Assembly (NCBI GenBank): GCA_036768485.1 | Contig: JAVLUZ010000340.1 | Span: forward strand, 3,469,886 to 3,533,885 | DNA length: 64,000 nucleotides | Direction of reading: 5' to 3' | Source of the DNA: Mermis nigrescens | Taxonomy: Eukaryota > Nematoda > Enoplea > Mermithida > Mermithidae | In this document: piece by piece, positions 39,201 through 53,100 of the stretch | Position numbering within the stretch: position 1 is the stretch's first letter | Layout: each line of letters starts with the position of its first letter | The notes under the pieces: model-generated | The model's input: only the letters and a program-made list of their open reading frames with translations | The model's database searches: none | Told to the model about the DNA's origin: nothing | Made by a program: the position numbers and the translations under genes

Positions 39201-42200
39201 GCAAAGATGCTAAAAATTTTCCGACTAGCACGTATCTGTTCTGTTTACCTAAAAAATTCCCAGAATGAAGTTAAAATAATTTGAAAAGTCAAACTTCTCA
39301 ATGAATTTTTGTATTTTTTACTCTACAAAAAATGATTAAACTAGTCAGAATTGCACAAAAAAGTATTAGAAAATGCAGTTTTTTCGCACTAAAACAAGTT
39401 TTATAAGATGTTTTAGCCATTTTCCTTATTTCACCCGGGATTTCACTCTTCCATTGAACTTTCTACCTTGGGAAACTATGGGTTATGCTGTTTATTTAAT
39501 AAGTACTCGTAAATATTTCAGTGAAGATGCCAAATCTTACCGATTTAACGCGGGCGATGACACGATCCATAGTCGTCGGAGGGATACCGTCATATCTTCT
39601 CGATCCGTGAACGAAAATACACCTCCTGCAAATCAAAGACGTCCGGCTCCTCAGTCAGATTGCGATAGACAGAAATATACTAATTCTGATTCGGCTTCTA
39701 CTTCCGTTTTGACGTCTAGTTCAAGAAGGTCTGCGAATGATAAGCAATGCACTTCAACGTCTTATAGCAGTCGAAATTCCAGTCGCAGTAAGCTTATGTA
39801 CATACATAACTTAAGATAGTTGAGCAATAGTTTTTTTTAAATTGTGCTTTTCGATGCACGACCATAGATGCACAGCATGGCCGACCTAAGGGGAGGTTGG
39901 GGGTCAGCCGGTCTGAGGGTCAAGAATTGATCTTTTGGGCCAAGTAACCTCAAAAACTGGTGTATACGCTAAAATAGCTTAAAACTACCCTATTACACAG
40001 TTCCCGATGAATTTAAAGCATTTTTGGATTTTCATCCGTTTTTTGTATTGTCTCATTTTCCCAAGAAAATTTCACATTTTAATTATTGCGGGGGGTCAGC
40101 ACCGTAGGTACACAGCGTAGCCGATCGAAGGGGGGAGTCGGCCGGTCTGGGGGCATAGGTGCACAAGGTCAAGGACGGCAGGGCGGGGGTGAAATCCTAG
40201 AAATCCAAAAGAGTGAATTATAATGTTCTCGATTTTTTCTGTGTTAACGATTAAAATGTTCAAAATAGCCTATAAAACGTTTTTTCAGTGGTAATACCGT
40301 ATTTTAAAAGCATTTTTAGTCCATTTTGACTGCATTATATCACTTTCAACACTTAAAAAATGCAAAAATTCATTCATTTCGGGCGCTTTTTGAGTAAAAA
40401 ATACTTTAAAGTATTAATGTGGCGCGAAGCGCTGAAAAAATTCTGACGTTTTCACTGCTTTTGACCTCAAAAATGATGCCGAAATTGTTCCATCAGCTCA
40501 AAATCGCCGGACAGTACCTGTCCGGCTGACCTTTCAGGGGGTAATACCCCCTCACTCCCTATGTGCATGTATGCTGGGGGGTCAAAAATGGAACTTTATG
40601 GGCCAAAATGACCTCAAAAAGCGATATAAGCGTTAAAACTACGTTATTACACAGTTTCTAGTCAATTTGAACCACTTTTGAAGAAAATTTTCGATTTCAT
40701 CCGTTTTTGGCCTTTATTTTGCTTCATTTTCCCCACAAAATTCTCAATTTTAATTCTGGGGGGTCATGACCCCCAAGTTCCCCCCACATGCATGTCTGAT
40801 CAGGGACCCCTAATCCCTCAACCCCCTTCCCCCCACTTGCATGTCTGGACACGACCAGGCGTGCAAATGATGGACTGGGTTTAGGGTCTGGACTCTTAAC
40901 CCGCAGCAGAATAGAAAAATGGGGAAATTTTCTTAGAAAATCAAGCTGAAATGAAGAAAAAAGTGGATGAAAATCAAAATCAAAAATTTTTAGGCCAAAA
41001 CGTCCCATTTCGTACATAATCACAACAATAATACTACATTCAATACTCTGGCGGCCGTCGCCTATAGCATTATCATGAAAAATTTTAATTGCATCAGATG
41101 CCTGTTTAAAATTTGGTCGATTTTTTTTGTTCAAAACCATCATTTACAATGTTTTATAATTCTTTATCTTCCTCATAATTTTTACATGTTCCTAAAAACG
41201 CAAGAACTTCGATTAAAGTACTTTAGGCTTTTTTAAATCATAAAAGAGGGACCGTCGTCTATCTCCTTATAATATGTACAAAAAAATCAATGAGTAAATG
41301 TTCTTCAAGTTGTTCAAATTGATGGTAAAGTTATGGTGTGGATAAGGATAGGTCAATTTCGGCCTACTTTAAACGATTTTACTGTTACTTTGACTGTTTA
41401 CCTATGTACAACTCACATGGGGACAGGATCAAGTGACTTGACCCTGGCGGCCGAGCAACCCCGCAGGGGAAACCGGACCAACCCCGCAAGACTTTTGGAA
41501 ATTAATAAAGCGTATGTTAGCAACAAAAAATGCACCTATACATGTGTATGTACATCGGATGTGTAGCTTGGCGGCAATCACGCACAGCTAGGAAATACTG
41601 CAGCAGTATTGAAGACTAAATTTTTTTGTTTATGCCATTTATTGTTGGATTTGATTGCATAATTATTGTTTCAACTCGGTCGCTTGCCACTTTTAAACTA
41701 GCAAACAACCAAAAATACTACATTGTAAATTTATGCATTACTAGGCTAATAGCCCGGCCTGTATTCGGGGAGTAAAGGAGCGACTTCTCTGAAATTTGTT
41801 TTCAAAATTTCTAGCTATGAGACTATACAGGTTTTTGACGTTCCCTAGCGTGAAAATTCTCAAATTTCTTGTGCTTCGCGACATTATTTCAACAAGTTTG
41901 ACCCTTTTTTGGCCAGAAATTGGAGGTCATTTACTCCCCCAAAATGGCCGGGACGCCCCCCCAATTTCGTGCCGTTACATTTATGCACTTGACCCTGAAA
42001 AACCTGAGCGTGTATGTGTAAGATCTACATATGTTTTGTGTACCTATTTTCACAGCGCGTTTTCTCAAATTTATGTATGAGAGAAACGTTTTACTATTGT
42101 TCTGTGTTCAAATGAAAAGCCGTATTAATGCTGTATTCTGCGAAGCTTTATTTACGCAATGGATAATTGTTGACATAAATTTAATAAAATAATTTAGCAG

Positions 42201-45200
42201 TTTTGGGTGATTTTTAAGGCACGTATCTCTGGGGGAATGGGGGAGTTCGGATCCCCAAAATTCAGAAAAATCGGAAAATAGGACTTTGTAAACGTTATTT
42301 TGTGCTATTTTTGGCCTTTTTGGGCTTTCCCCCAAAAATTGGCGTTGGTCCCCCTAAAATAGGACGGCCAGCTACGTGCCTGATGATTTTCAAATTTTCT
42401 TAAGATACACCTAGTGCTTCAACGTCGAAGAATGATTCTATGGCTAAAACAAATTGTAGTTCTGCCATGCCCGTGGATGTGGCGAGGCCCACGGAATATT
42501 GTACGATAATAGACGATGATATTGACGAAGAGGAGGCGGATTCCGTTAACAAAGTAGCTGCATCTTTTTCACGATCGACGTTTTCTGAGAATCGGTCGTC
42601 TGTTCAGCCGGCACATGTGCAGTCCGTAAGTCTAATTAATTATCATCTTCAGATTTTTTCACATTTGTCTTATAGAATAAAACGATTAAGGCCAGGCAGA
42701 TAGCTGGCCGTCCTATTTCAGGGGATCAACACTAATTTTGGGGGGACTTGGCCCAAAAAGGCCAAAAATAGCACAAAATGACGTTTAAAAAGTCCAATTT
42801 CCCCGATTTTTCTGAATTGTTTTGGGAAGTCCAAACCCCCCATTCCCTCAGAGATACGTGCCTGATTAAGGCAAGTTGGAAGATGCATATATGTATGCAA
42901 CAGAAAGTACTAAAATTGAAATTTTTCTAGAGAAATCATCCGATTTAGAGTCAAATTGTCAGATTCTTCTTTATTTTTTCCTTTTCCTCTTCTTTTCTTT
43001 CTTTCTTTCTTTCTTTATTTTTTCTTTTTGTTAGTAAAGTATCTTAACAATGCCGTTAAGTGTTCGGCGGACATATTAAGACGGGTAGTAGTAAAGTGTT
43101 CAGACTTGCAGTAAATTGTTCAGGTCAAGTTGAACAATATCTTTCGATATCTCTTTATCATTAAATTGACCAGGAAATTACTATTTGTTTGTAAGAGTGC
43201 TATCTATCTCGACTTCTATCTGTCAAATCAAAACATATCTGTAGTCCAATCGGAGACTCTTGACACTGTAGGAACAGAAGCAATATTTTGTTTTTTTCTA
43301 CGATTTTCTTCGACGTTTACTCTTTATTAGAGATGTGTATTTATTTATGGATGATTTTATATACCTATACCTTTCATGGGGATTAACGGAAAAGATTCGT
43401 TAGATTTGTTTTTTTCTAAATTATGATCTTCATCATTCGTGATGATATAATTTTGCTCATAGTTGTTTAAAAATGCGAAAAAAAGCAGTAAAGTAAATTT
43501 ATGGTAGTTCAGCTCAATCGAGTGAGATTCTTGGAAAATCGGATATCCTCTACTAAAAAACATTACAGTTCTTTTATCCAGGCACGTATCTCTGAATTCA
43601 GAAAAATCGGAAAAATAGGACTTTTTAAACGTAATTTGTGCAATTTTTGGCCTTTTTGGGCTTAGTCCCCTCAAAAATTGGTGTTGGTCCCCCCAAAATA
43701 GGACGGCCATGTGCCTGCTTTTATCCATAATCCAGATCCATAGCGAGCCATCCATGTCCACACGTCAAAAATCGGATTTCTGAGTTAATGAGTTTCTGAT
43801 TCTAAGGAATAATGTGAAAAAATATTTAATTCTAGCGAAGTTATGCCAAAAAAATCGCAAAAAATGTGAAAAAGTCGGAAAAAATTAGATTTAGTCGAAA
43901 ATTCGAAGAGTAGATAATTTAAGATTTTCTTTTGAGGAGACTGACTTTATGAGTAACTTCTTATACCCTCTCCTCCCGTTTCATGCCAAAATAGTGCATG
44001 CCATACAGCTCATGTTCATGTATATAAGCATCGATCTTACATTAGGTCAAGATAAAATTAGACTCTCTTGGTGCCTAACGTGGGACTTTGAAATTTTTCG
44101 CACATTTTCTCTTTAAAATACGCAAGATTACCTTAAAGATTTGAAATCGCTGAAAATATTGAAAAATTTTCAAACTAATCAAATCAGTGAACTTTGAAAC
44201 TGATCAACAGGAAACCAGTAATGAGAAAGAGTAAGAGTCGTTTTATCCTTGCGTTTATTCCGAATAAAGTGTTATTATTAGTACATGTTTGGATGGTTCT
44301 TGCGGAAAAAGCATAATCAGTGGTGAGCAAACATGGGCGTAGGGAGGGAGTCAGGGGTATGCACCTCCGAGAAACCAAAATACCCCCAGAATTCAATTTT
44401 TGAAATTTTTTTTGTTTTTTTTCGCAATTTTTTGATGCTAATGGATAGTGAGTGCTTGATGAAAAACGTTGAAACATGGTGTTTTTCCGTCATACCACCA
44501 ATCTCAAGACCATTTTTTGACATATGAAAAATCTTGCACACACCCCCTAAAATAGGTCAAAAATGGTCTTAAAAGTGGTCGCATGGCGAAAAAACACTAT
44601 TTTTCGACGTTCCTCATCGAGCACTATCCAATGGCATCAAAATATCGCTGAAAAAACAAAAAAAAATTGAATTCTGGGGGTATTCCAACTTCTGGGGGGT
44701 ATTCCAACTTCTGGGGGTATTCCAACTTCTGGGGGTATTCCAACTTCTGGGGGTGCATACCCCTCCAAACCCCCTACGCCCACGTGTGGTCTGGACCCAA
44801 CCCCGAGAATGCGCACCTCCTTAAAATCGTTACTCCCCAAAATTGAATTTAGGTGCTATTTTTGGCGATTTTGCCCCATCGGCTCCTCGTAGAATTAGGC
44901 TACTGCCTATCTGCGGTATGAGCGTATGAGTACATGTTTAGTCGCGCTATCTGTGTTTGTATATGATTCGCTAAAGCGATTGTTTCTTCTTAATTCTTAC
45001 GAAAAGTTTTAGTCAAGGACAATTGCTGAGCCGAAAATTGATACGTTCTCTCAATCAAATCATGATTTGAATCGAACTACGGGTTTCGCCTTTCATACCG
45101 AAATCGTAGAAAATACATCAGATTCGGTCCATATTCGGAATGGCGATGATTCGATTCAGATTTTCGATGATGACCTGGATTTTGATGAATTTCCAGCTGC

Positions 45201-48200
45201 AGGAGAATTAAGTATAAAACTTTTTTATCGAAAATCTTGCGCGCAATCATACCAGATTAGGATTATATCAATGTCTGATGTTTTGTGCACCATGTTGTAC
45301 GAGTAAAAATCATTTTTGACTTCACACAGGTGTACTTTCTTTTAGTGTTGATGCGAAATTTCTGAAATTTTGACTTACGATTGTTCATCGAACAATAAGG
45401 CATGAAAGTACATATGATCACACGTAGGCTTGGGAGGTTTTAGCCCCCAGCATCCGGAAAACTCGACCCCTTAGAATAAAACTCTAAAAAATCTTTTTCT
45501 TTTCTGCGATTTTTTCGTGTCAAATAATAGAGCGCAATGAAAAACGTAGAAGAATAAGGTTTTCTTGCTCTTAACGTCAATTTGTACTTTTTTCTTTTAA
45601 TCTTCAAGAAGTTTTGGATTTGACCCTCTGAATTTAGATTTGGACCCTCGTTATCTATGATTATGACTGGCAAAAATGTTTCGTTGAGCATAATATGCAT
45701 GCATTTCCTAAATAAGTCGACAGCCCGATTCTGGCAGCGTTTGTTTAATAATTTGCCGTTTTTTCCGCTTCTTTCTCAATAGCGGATCCAGGATTTCGTT
45801 TAGAGATGCGGTATTCGGACTTTCCTTCAAAAAGTCACAGAGTCCGATGATCGTTCTCTGAAAAACTGGACATAGGGCTGAAATCATCAAGTTTTCGCTA
45901 CAGAAATCTTAGCAATAATCATTTAATCTTTATCACCGACAAAAACTTTCTGGCTCAAAAATGGTTTCAGACTACTTAGAAAATCGGTCAGTACGCGTTA
46001 AGTGTTGAAGGAGTGAGTGAGCGCAATTTACTATTTGCCTGTGTGTCCAAGACGTTTCGCGTTTTACACTATGCTATTTTATTTTTATTGGAAATTTTTT
46101 TATCCTTGTGTTTTTCCGAATACAGTATTAGAATGAAAAAAAATCGAAACATAAGGACAAACGTTCTCCAAAGATAATTTAAACAGAATACAATATTCTT
46201 TATATCGCCAATTATGTAACTATGTTGTGCCAATGGGTGAGTTAGCCGCCTTCACACGTGGGCTTGGTGAGAGCTTGGAGGTTTATCCCCAGATAGACCC
46301 CCTCAAAATCAATAGACCCCACAGAATTGAATTATTCGTTTATTGGTCCGAATGCTTAAATATTAAAAATGGTCTTAGATTCGCATTGCTTGAATCGATG
46401 TTTTCATTCGAAATTGATTCTTTTCGAGATACGTACATATAAGCAGGGGCGTACGAAGGTTATTTTAAGGGAGTGGTCCGAAAATTGATGACCCTATATT
46501 TCGGTATAGGCTCGGCGATACACAGAATAAAGTGAATTTTCTTACTTTTCCGAACATGCGCTATCCATATGGCTCATAGAATTCAAATGTTTCGGAAAGT
46601 TTTTTTATTTTTCTCAGTAGGCTCTGAAAAATGACGTTTTTTCGGCCGCGCTTGAGCCAAATATATGGAAAATCACGATTCCTACGGCGCGAAGCGCCGA
46701 AAATTTCGAGATTTTCCGATAAAAATATACCAATTTTCATTATTTTCCATGCATTGTCTAACCTTTCAGAAATTATTTTTGGGTTAACGGGGCGCCCCCC
46801 ATGCTTACACTCGTGCGTCAAAGTTCCTATTCTAAAAGTACCGCAGTGAATTTTCCAATTTTGAGATGACGACAGTATACCGCCAGCCCAAATTAGAATC
46901 GGCGACATTTCCTTACCGCCTACGCCGCCTTTGGGTACCATTTTAATGACGTCGAACAAATGTTATTCCAGAGAATTGGAACTTCATCACGATCCTTCAA
47001 ATGGGATCAGTTTGAAGAGTCGGAAGAACAATTCAACGAAGCGAAATTCGCTGGAGCACCTAATGCAGATTCCTGATAACTTGAACATATGCAGACTGTG
47101 CAGTGTTTTGAGAAGTAGCCCGATAATAGGTCAGACGCCGATTCAAACTTCTAAATATTTGACCAAGGTTTGTGATTTTACGTTCAAACTTTTAGCTATT
47201 CAGTACCGAGCGTTCCAGCATGAAAATTCTGGAAAGTCAGCCCTTAAAAACCTAAGTGAAGTGTTTTATTCTGTGCTTAAAAACTATAGGTACACGTTCA
47301 CACCAGAAGCACATTGTTTATTTTCCTGGCTATATTCATTTTTTTGATACCTACATATGTAAAAGCGAAAAATTCCGAACACTTTTGAGGAAATTAGACG
47401 AAATTTAGTAAAAAATGGCTATTTGCCTTACAGCGCCGAAAAAATGATATTTTTTGCGCCTAAAAGTCGTTAAAACGCTGAAAAGAGCGGTTCATTCTTA
47501 GGTTTCTTTGAAAATTGAAAATTATGCGAAGTCTGCCATATTTTGCCGGAACTAGCAACCATTGTGCACTTCAAGCTTATTAGTCCCTTGTAACAGTAGT
47601 TTGTGGGATCTCCCCACCTAAAGTTGGACGTCCACCTCCCATTTAAAAAAATTTCACCCCCCCTCTCCTGCTTTTTTTTCGGCAAAACTTGCGTTTTTTT
47701 CACTATTTTTAGGCATTATTTTTGCCATTTTCGGCCAAAAGTTGAAATCATTTACCCTCTCCACTCTCAATGACCGGAGGACCCTCATTCAAAATTTCGA
47801 GCCTTCGAATGTTTGCCCAAGGCCATTCATGTAAAAGGAGGTAGGGGATCCTCCCTCACCAAGTTTGGTCTTTCCCCATCCCCCAAAGCCAGAAAATGTT
47901 TGCCATACCCGCCGACGTTTGGGAAGAAAATTGAATTTTTTGGTCATTTAGGCGTTTTTGGTCGTTTTGGGCCAATTATTGGAGCTCATTCAACCCCCCC
48001 CCCCAAAAAAATAGCCGAAGACCCTCATCCAAAGTTTTGAGTCATTATATTCATGCCCGAGGCTGTAATTTAGCAACTCTGATCACATTAATTGATTTTT
48101 TGGTAAACAATCCTTCAACTTTACATAAGAATGCTAGGCCTATTTTTAATAACACAAGACGTCAGTATAGGTTTGAGCACAACAAAGTTCAAAGATACGA

Positions 48201-50123
48201 CGACGTCCTTTGTTATCAACGTACATTAGCCGATTGATTTAGCAAAGCTTGAGAATTGTTATGCATGTAAGTGTCGATAACCATACATGGGCAGCAAGAA
48301 AATTTCGGGGGGGGTCTTTTTGAGTGAACTCGCCAAAAATCGACAAAAATGTGACTATACATAAATAGAATTCTGGGTCTACAGTAATCTGCGTGCTTTT
48401 TAACTTGTGCGGGGGTATAAACTCTATAAACCTCCAGACCCTCACTCCCATGTTTGGCGATAACTGCACACTAACAGGGTCAACATTTTCGGTGATCCGG
48501 AAACTCCATAAATATTACGTACAAAAAGCGCCGTTTTTGACGTCTCTCGTCAAGCTTCATGCATTGGCGTCAAAAAATCGCGAAAAAAGCGGAAGTTTCA
48601 AAACAGAATTTTGTGGTCTGCGAATGGTTTTTTATTTTTACATGGGCTTTACATCTCCACGTCCATATAAGGTCATAAAGTCGTATAAGGTTTCAAGGCA
48701 ACGTCGTCTGATATCGATCAAGAAGTCTCCATTTTTATTTATTCTTTGTGTTTTTTTAAATTTATTTTAGGTCAAGCTATATAGGTAGCAGTGCACTATT
48801 AAATTATCGTATCGATATTGAGCTGTTTTGCATTTCTTTGTCTCACTAATGCATACGTGTGTATCTTGTAAGCAAAAAATCTATATTCTCTTTCTGAACA
48901 ATCGCGTATTAGGCATATTCGAGGAAATATGGTGGGCTTGCTTGACTGCTTCGACTTAATCAAGTCAAGAAACAGAAATAGAGTTTTTACTGATTTTCAC
49001 CATTTTTTCAAATCGGACGAAATTTTCCATTACTGTAATTTGAGAAAAATTGCGCCAGAAATAATTCCAGCTATGTATGCAAATATCGCAAAATGCTATA
49101 AAAAGCTGCTTGAAGCATAAATAAGGAATTTTCGTTACTGTTTTTCACTGTTTTTTTAGCGCCCCGCTAATGAAACTGGCTGCGCGCTAATGAATAATTC
49201 GGACCATTAGCGCAGCGCGCTAATGCAAAAAATTTGCATATTTTAAACATAAAATGAGTAAAAAATTACAGTTGAAAGAAGCAAGAGGCGAGTAAAGTAA
49301 AAACAAGGTAAAGGAGGTTCAAAATTTTATTTTCAATCACAAATTCTTGATCACAAGTTAACGCATCTAAACTTGCTTTGTGTACATAATATCATGAAAC
49401 ATACGATTAATCATTGCGCTAATGGGGATTTCATGGCGCTAATGGCTTCAGAACATTGTTAGTGGCTTCGCTCACGGGGGTGGCGCTAAAAAACACTGCT
49501 GTTTTCTAGCCCTTGATCCGGCTATGTCTGAATTTTTGAACTACGCGCTTTGAGCTTATGGTTCTTTTTCCAGGGCACCGTAATTCAGATTGTTCAACGT
49601 TTGAACGTTGTTAATGAGCACTGGTTTTGTGTGGTAAAAATATCGGATGGAACATGTTGTCTGGACTGTGAACTTAGCAATGAAGTGCTTACTCAGCTTT
49701 TGGGAATGACGGCTGCCGAGGCTTTGGTACTTTATTTGTCTTTTACACTCACTTATAGTGTACACAAGCGCGCGTAGGAGGTGTTTCAGATCCTCAGAAT
49801 CAGAAAAACCACAAAATTCGGCAGACTCAATTGAATTTTTGGCGATTTTGCCCAGTAGACCTTCAGGATTTACTTGTTGCCCATGTAGTGTAATCAATAG
49901 ATGCTAAAAATTGCCGTACTCGTGGCTTTGTATTTTCTAATCAGTCTAGTGGCGCGTGACTCAGTGGTGAAACGTTTTTTGTCATTACAAATATGTAGAA
50001 GAGCATTGGAAATTTGGAAAAAATTGACAGGAACAATACTTCGTTCGCTAGCGATTCTCATTTTGTGATCAATCTACATTCATATGTATGAATGTGGCAA
50101 GACTGGAAAACTGTCAATACCGC

Positions 50124-50185
<62 letters not shown>

Positions 50186-53100
50186 CATTAGTCTATATTA
50201 TTCAATTAATATGTTAATTGGCAATCAGTTAAAAATTGTCGATTTCAATTCGATTCAATTGTCAATTGAACTGATTAATTCTAACTTACCTATTCAAGTA
50301 ATTGAATTCGAATGCATGAGCCAAAAATTGATATTGTATGTACGTAAGCAAATGTCAGAAAATAAGGGTCAAAACCCTCCAGAAGTTTGACTTCATTACT
50401 GTGCCTCGGTTCTATTTTTGGACTTTATTTCATCATGCAATGTGAATGTGATGCTAGAGTGCCGTTAAGGCCCGTATTTAGGGGAAGGAGGTATGGGGGG
50501 AATCCCTCCCCTTAAATTTTTTTCCGAATTTTCAGCGATTAAACTATTTAGGGTTTTGATGTTCCCTAGCGTGATGCTCAAATTTTCGGCGCTTAGCGCC
50601 ATTAATTCAGTTAAAACTATTATTTACTACATTCTAAAATCTTTTTCGTCGCGATATCAAATTTATTGCATTTATTATCTTCGAAAAGGTGCGAAATTGA
50701 GTACAAGAGCATAAAAATGTCCAGATTTTCTGGCGCTTCGCACCATTTTTATTGTTTATGTACACGTTTTGCCTTCTGAATCGTTGAAAACCGCTGAAAC
50801 TTAACTAAGACATGAAGAACATGCATACAAGCACACGGTCATAAGCTCTGGGGGTAATTCAAGCTTCCTTGGGGGAAAAGGGGATAAATAAGTAATTTTT
50901 CACCTATTTATTATCAACTTTTTGCACTTAATTCGTCATACTTCATTTTTCATGAATATTTATGGTTAAATTTGCATAGAAGCAATAACAATAAGGGCAA
51001 TGGGATGAACTTTAATATTAAATATGTGCAAAATAATGGAAGAAAAGTGTCTGGATGATCGATTGAACAGTCTATCGCTCGAAAAATAAGTAAATGTACC
51101 TTGAAAACACTTTCTTAGTCGTCATTTGACGCTCTTTCATGGTTCAAGTAATCAGTTTTTGTCCAAAATGGCCTGAGGGGGTATGCTTCTTAAAAGTTGT
51201 GGTAAGAAGGGTACTCCATACCCCCGCCCTTAGTGTGCATGTGTGAGAACATGTCAAATTATCTCAGCGCTCCGCACCGAATTATTCATTTTCTCTGTTG
51301 TTTTTGTTTGCAAAGCACAAAGATTGAGTACAAAAATAACAGTTGAGAAGTTGTTCGAGAATTGAATGAGAAGAAATCAGTTATGCACACCGTTTGAACG
51401 AAAGATTTACTTTATTTGATGTGGAGTGAAGTTTAAAAATTTTTCAGATTATTTTGAAAGTTTTTCTTTGCCATTGTATAGAGCTCGTCGAAAAACGTTC
51501 AAAAACGCCTTTATTTTTGATATCTCCAAATGGATCTCGAGACATCCGACTTCAAACTTTGCGATTGCCCTGAAATATAATCATGTATACGGGGCTGGTT
51601 TCGTTTCAGCAATTCAGACTCAGGATTGTTGTTCAAAAAGAGAAATTTTTAGTTTCGTCTACTTCTGCTTTGGGATTGCAGAAAGTCAACGGTCGTCTTA
51701 TCACTTATTTTTTGTCATTTACACGTCTTACTTTTATGCTATTTTTTATTTTCACTTATTGTGTTTCAGGCTATCAAGAATTCAGCATTGGAATCTCCTA
51801 AAATGAGAGCCGCTGAGGTACTTATTATTGCTTTATTATTATTTTCTTTTTAATTGCCATGTATGTTATTTCCATGCTTTATATTCACTTAATGCCCTCA
51901 AAATGGATGGGCGTCAACAGGCTCGTATTCAGGATTCGGCCAAGGGAGGGGGACGGGCCCAACCCATCTCGGAAAATCCGTCGGGGCAGCTCGCAAAAAC
52001 CGCATTTTTCAAACTTTTCCGACAGAAAAATTTTTTTACTCAAAAGGCCATAAAAAGCCATTATTTGGTTGCGCTTACATCAAAATTATAGAAAATAGTT
52101 TACATTCGGCGCGGATCGTCTGAAATTTGAAGATTTTACGACAATGGCACTTGATTTTTCCATCTTTCCATGCGTTATCTTACCTTTCAAAATTTTTTCC
52201 GGCCATGGGGGCCCTCCGCTTTTTCCTTCAATACAGCCGTGGGCGTCAACCTTTACTGACATATTTTATTTGGCCAGCCTTTTATAATTATATATGTATG
52301 TACTCGTACAAATGTGAAGTACGCAAACTTTCAAGTTGCAACTAAACACGGACAGCAACTGAAGTATGCTCAGCATGGCTGATCTGGTTAGCCAGCCGGT
52401 CTGGGGATCAAAAACTTAGCTTTTCTGGACCAGGATGACCTCAGAACTTGATATAAATGCTAAAATAGCATTAAAATTAATTTATTTCTCAGTTTCCGAT
52501 TGATTTCAAGTACTTTGGATGAAAGTTTTCAAGTTTCGTCCGTTTTTGGCCTTCATTTTGCCTCATTTTTTACCCAGAAAATTTCCCACTTTTTCATTTT
52601 GGGGTCTTGACTAGACATAAACGTGGGGAGTCCTAAGCCCGCCTCTCTAGAATGGACAAATGGAAAATTTTGTTGGGAAAATGAGGCGAAATGAAGGCCA
52701 AAAACGGATGAAAATTGAAACTTTTCTTCAAAAGTGCTTCAAATTGACCGGAAACTGTGTAATAACATTGTTTGAACGCTATATTAGCGCTTATATTGGT
52801 TTTTGAGATCATTTTGGCCTAAAAAGCTCAATTTTTGGTCTTGACTTGCCCCCTTAAACTCCACCCCCAACTAGGATCGACCGGAGCTCGAATTCGGCTC
52901 CGGCTCCTCCGGCCATTTTTGGTCCTCCGGCCTTCGGCGGCCGGAGGTACAAAAAAGGGGCCGGAGGCCGGAGGTTTTTTGAAGCGAATCATTCAATGCT
53001 TTAACGCTGTTCTTTTCTCTTGAAGCTTAGCACTCAGATTGCCTATTTGTGAATTTGTTTAAACACAGGTTTAATAAGTGAAGCTGTGAATGTGAACACT

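Noticed and set aside
39373..39819. 148-codon frame as an independent gene
   Set aside because: Only 39522-39787 is supported, as RMI1 exon 6; the upstream part is intron.
46931..47347. 138-codon frame as an independent gene
   Set aside because: Its middle is RMI1 exon 9 (46974-47167); the rest is intronic read-through.
50088..50390. 100-codon frame with an isoleucine run
   Set aside because: Translation of the (TTA)n microsatellite and flanks.
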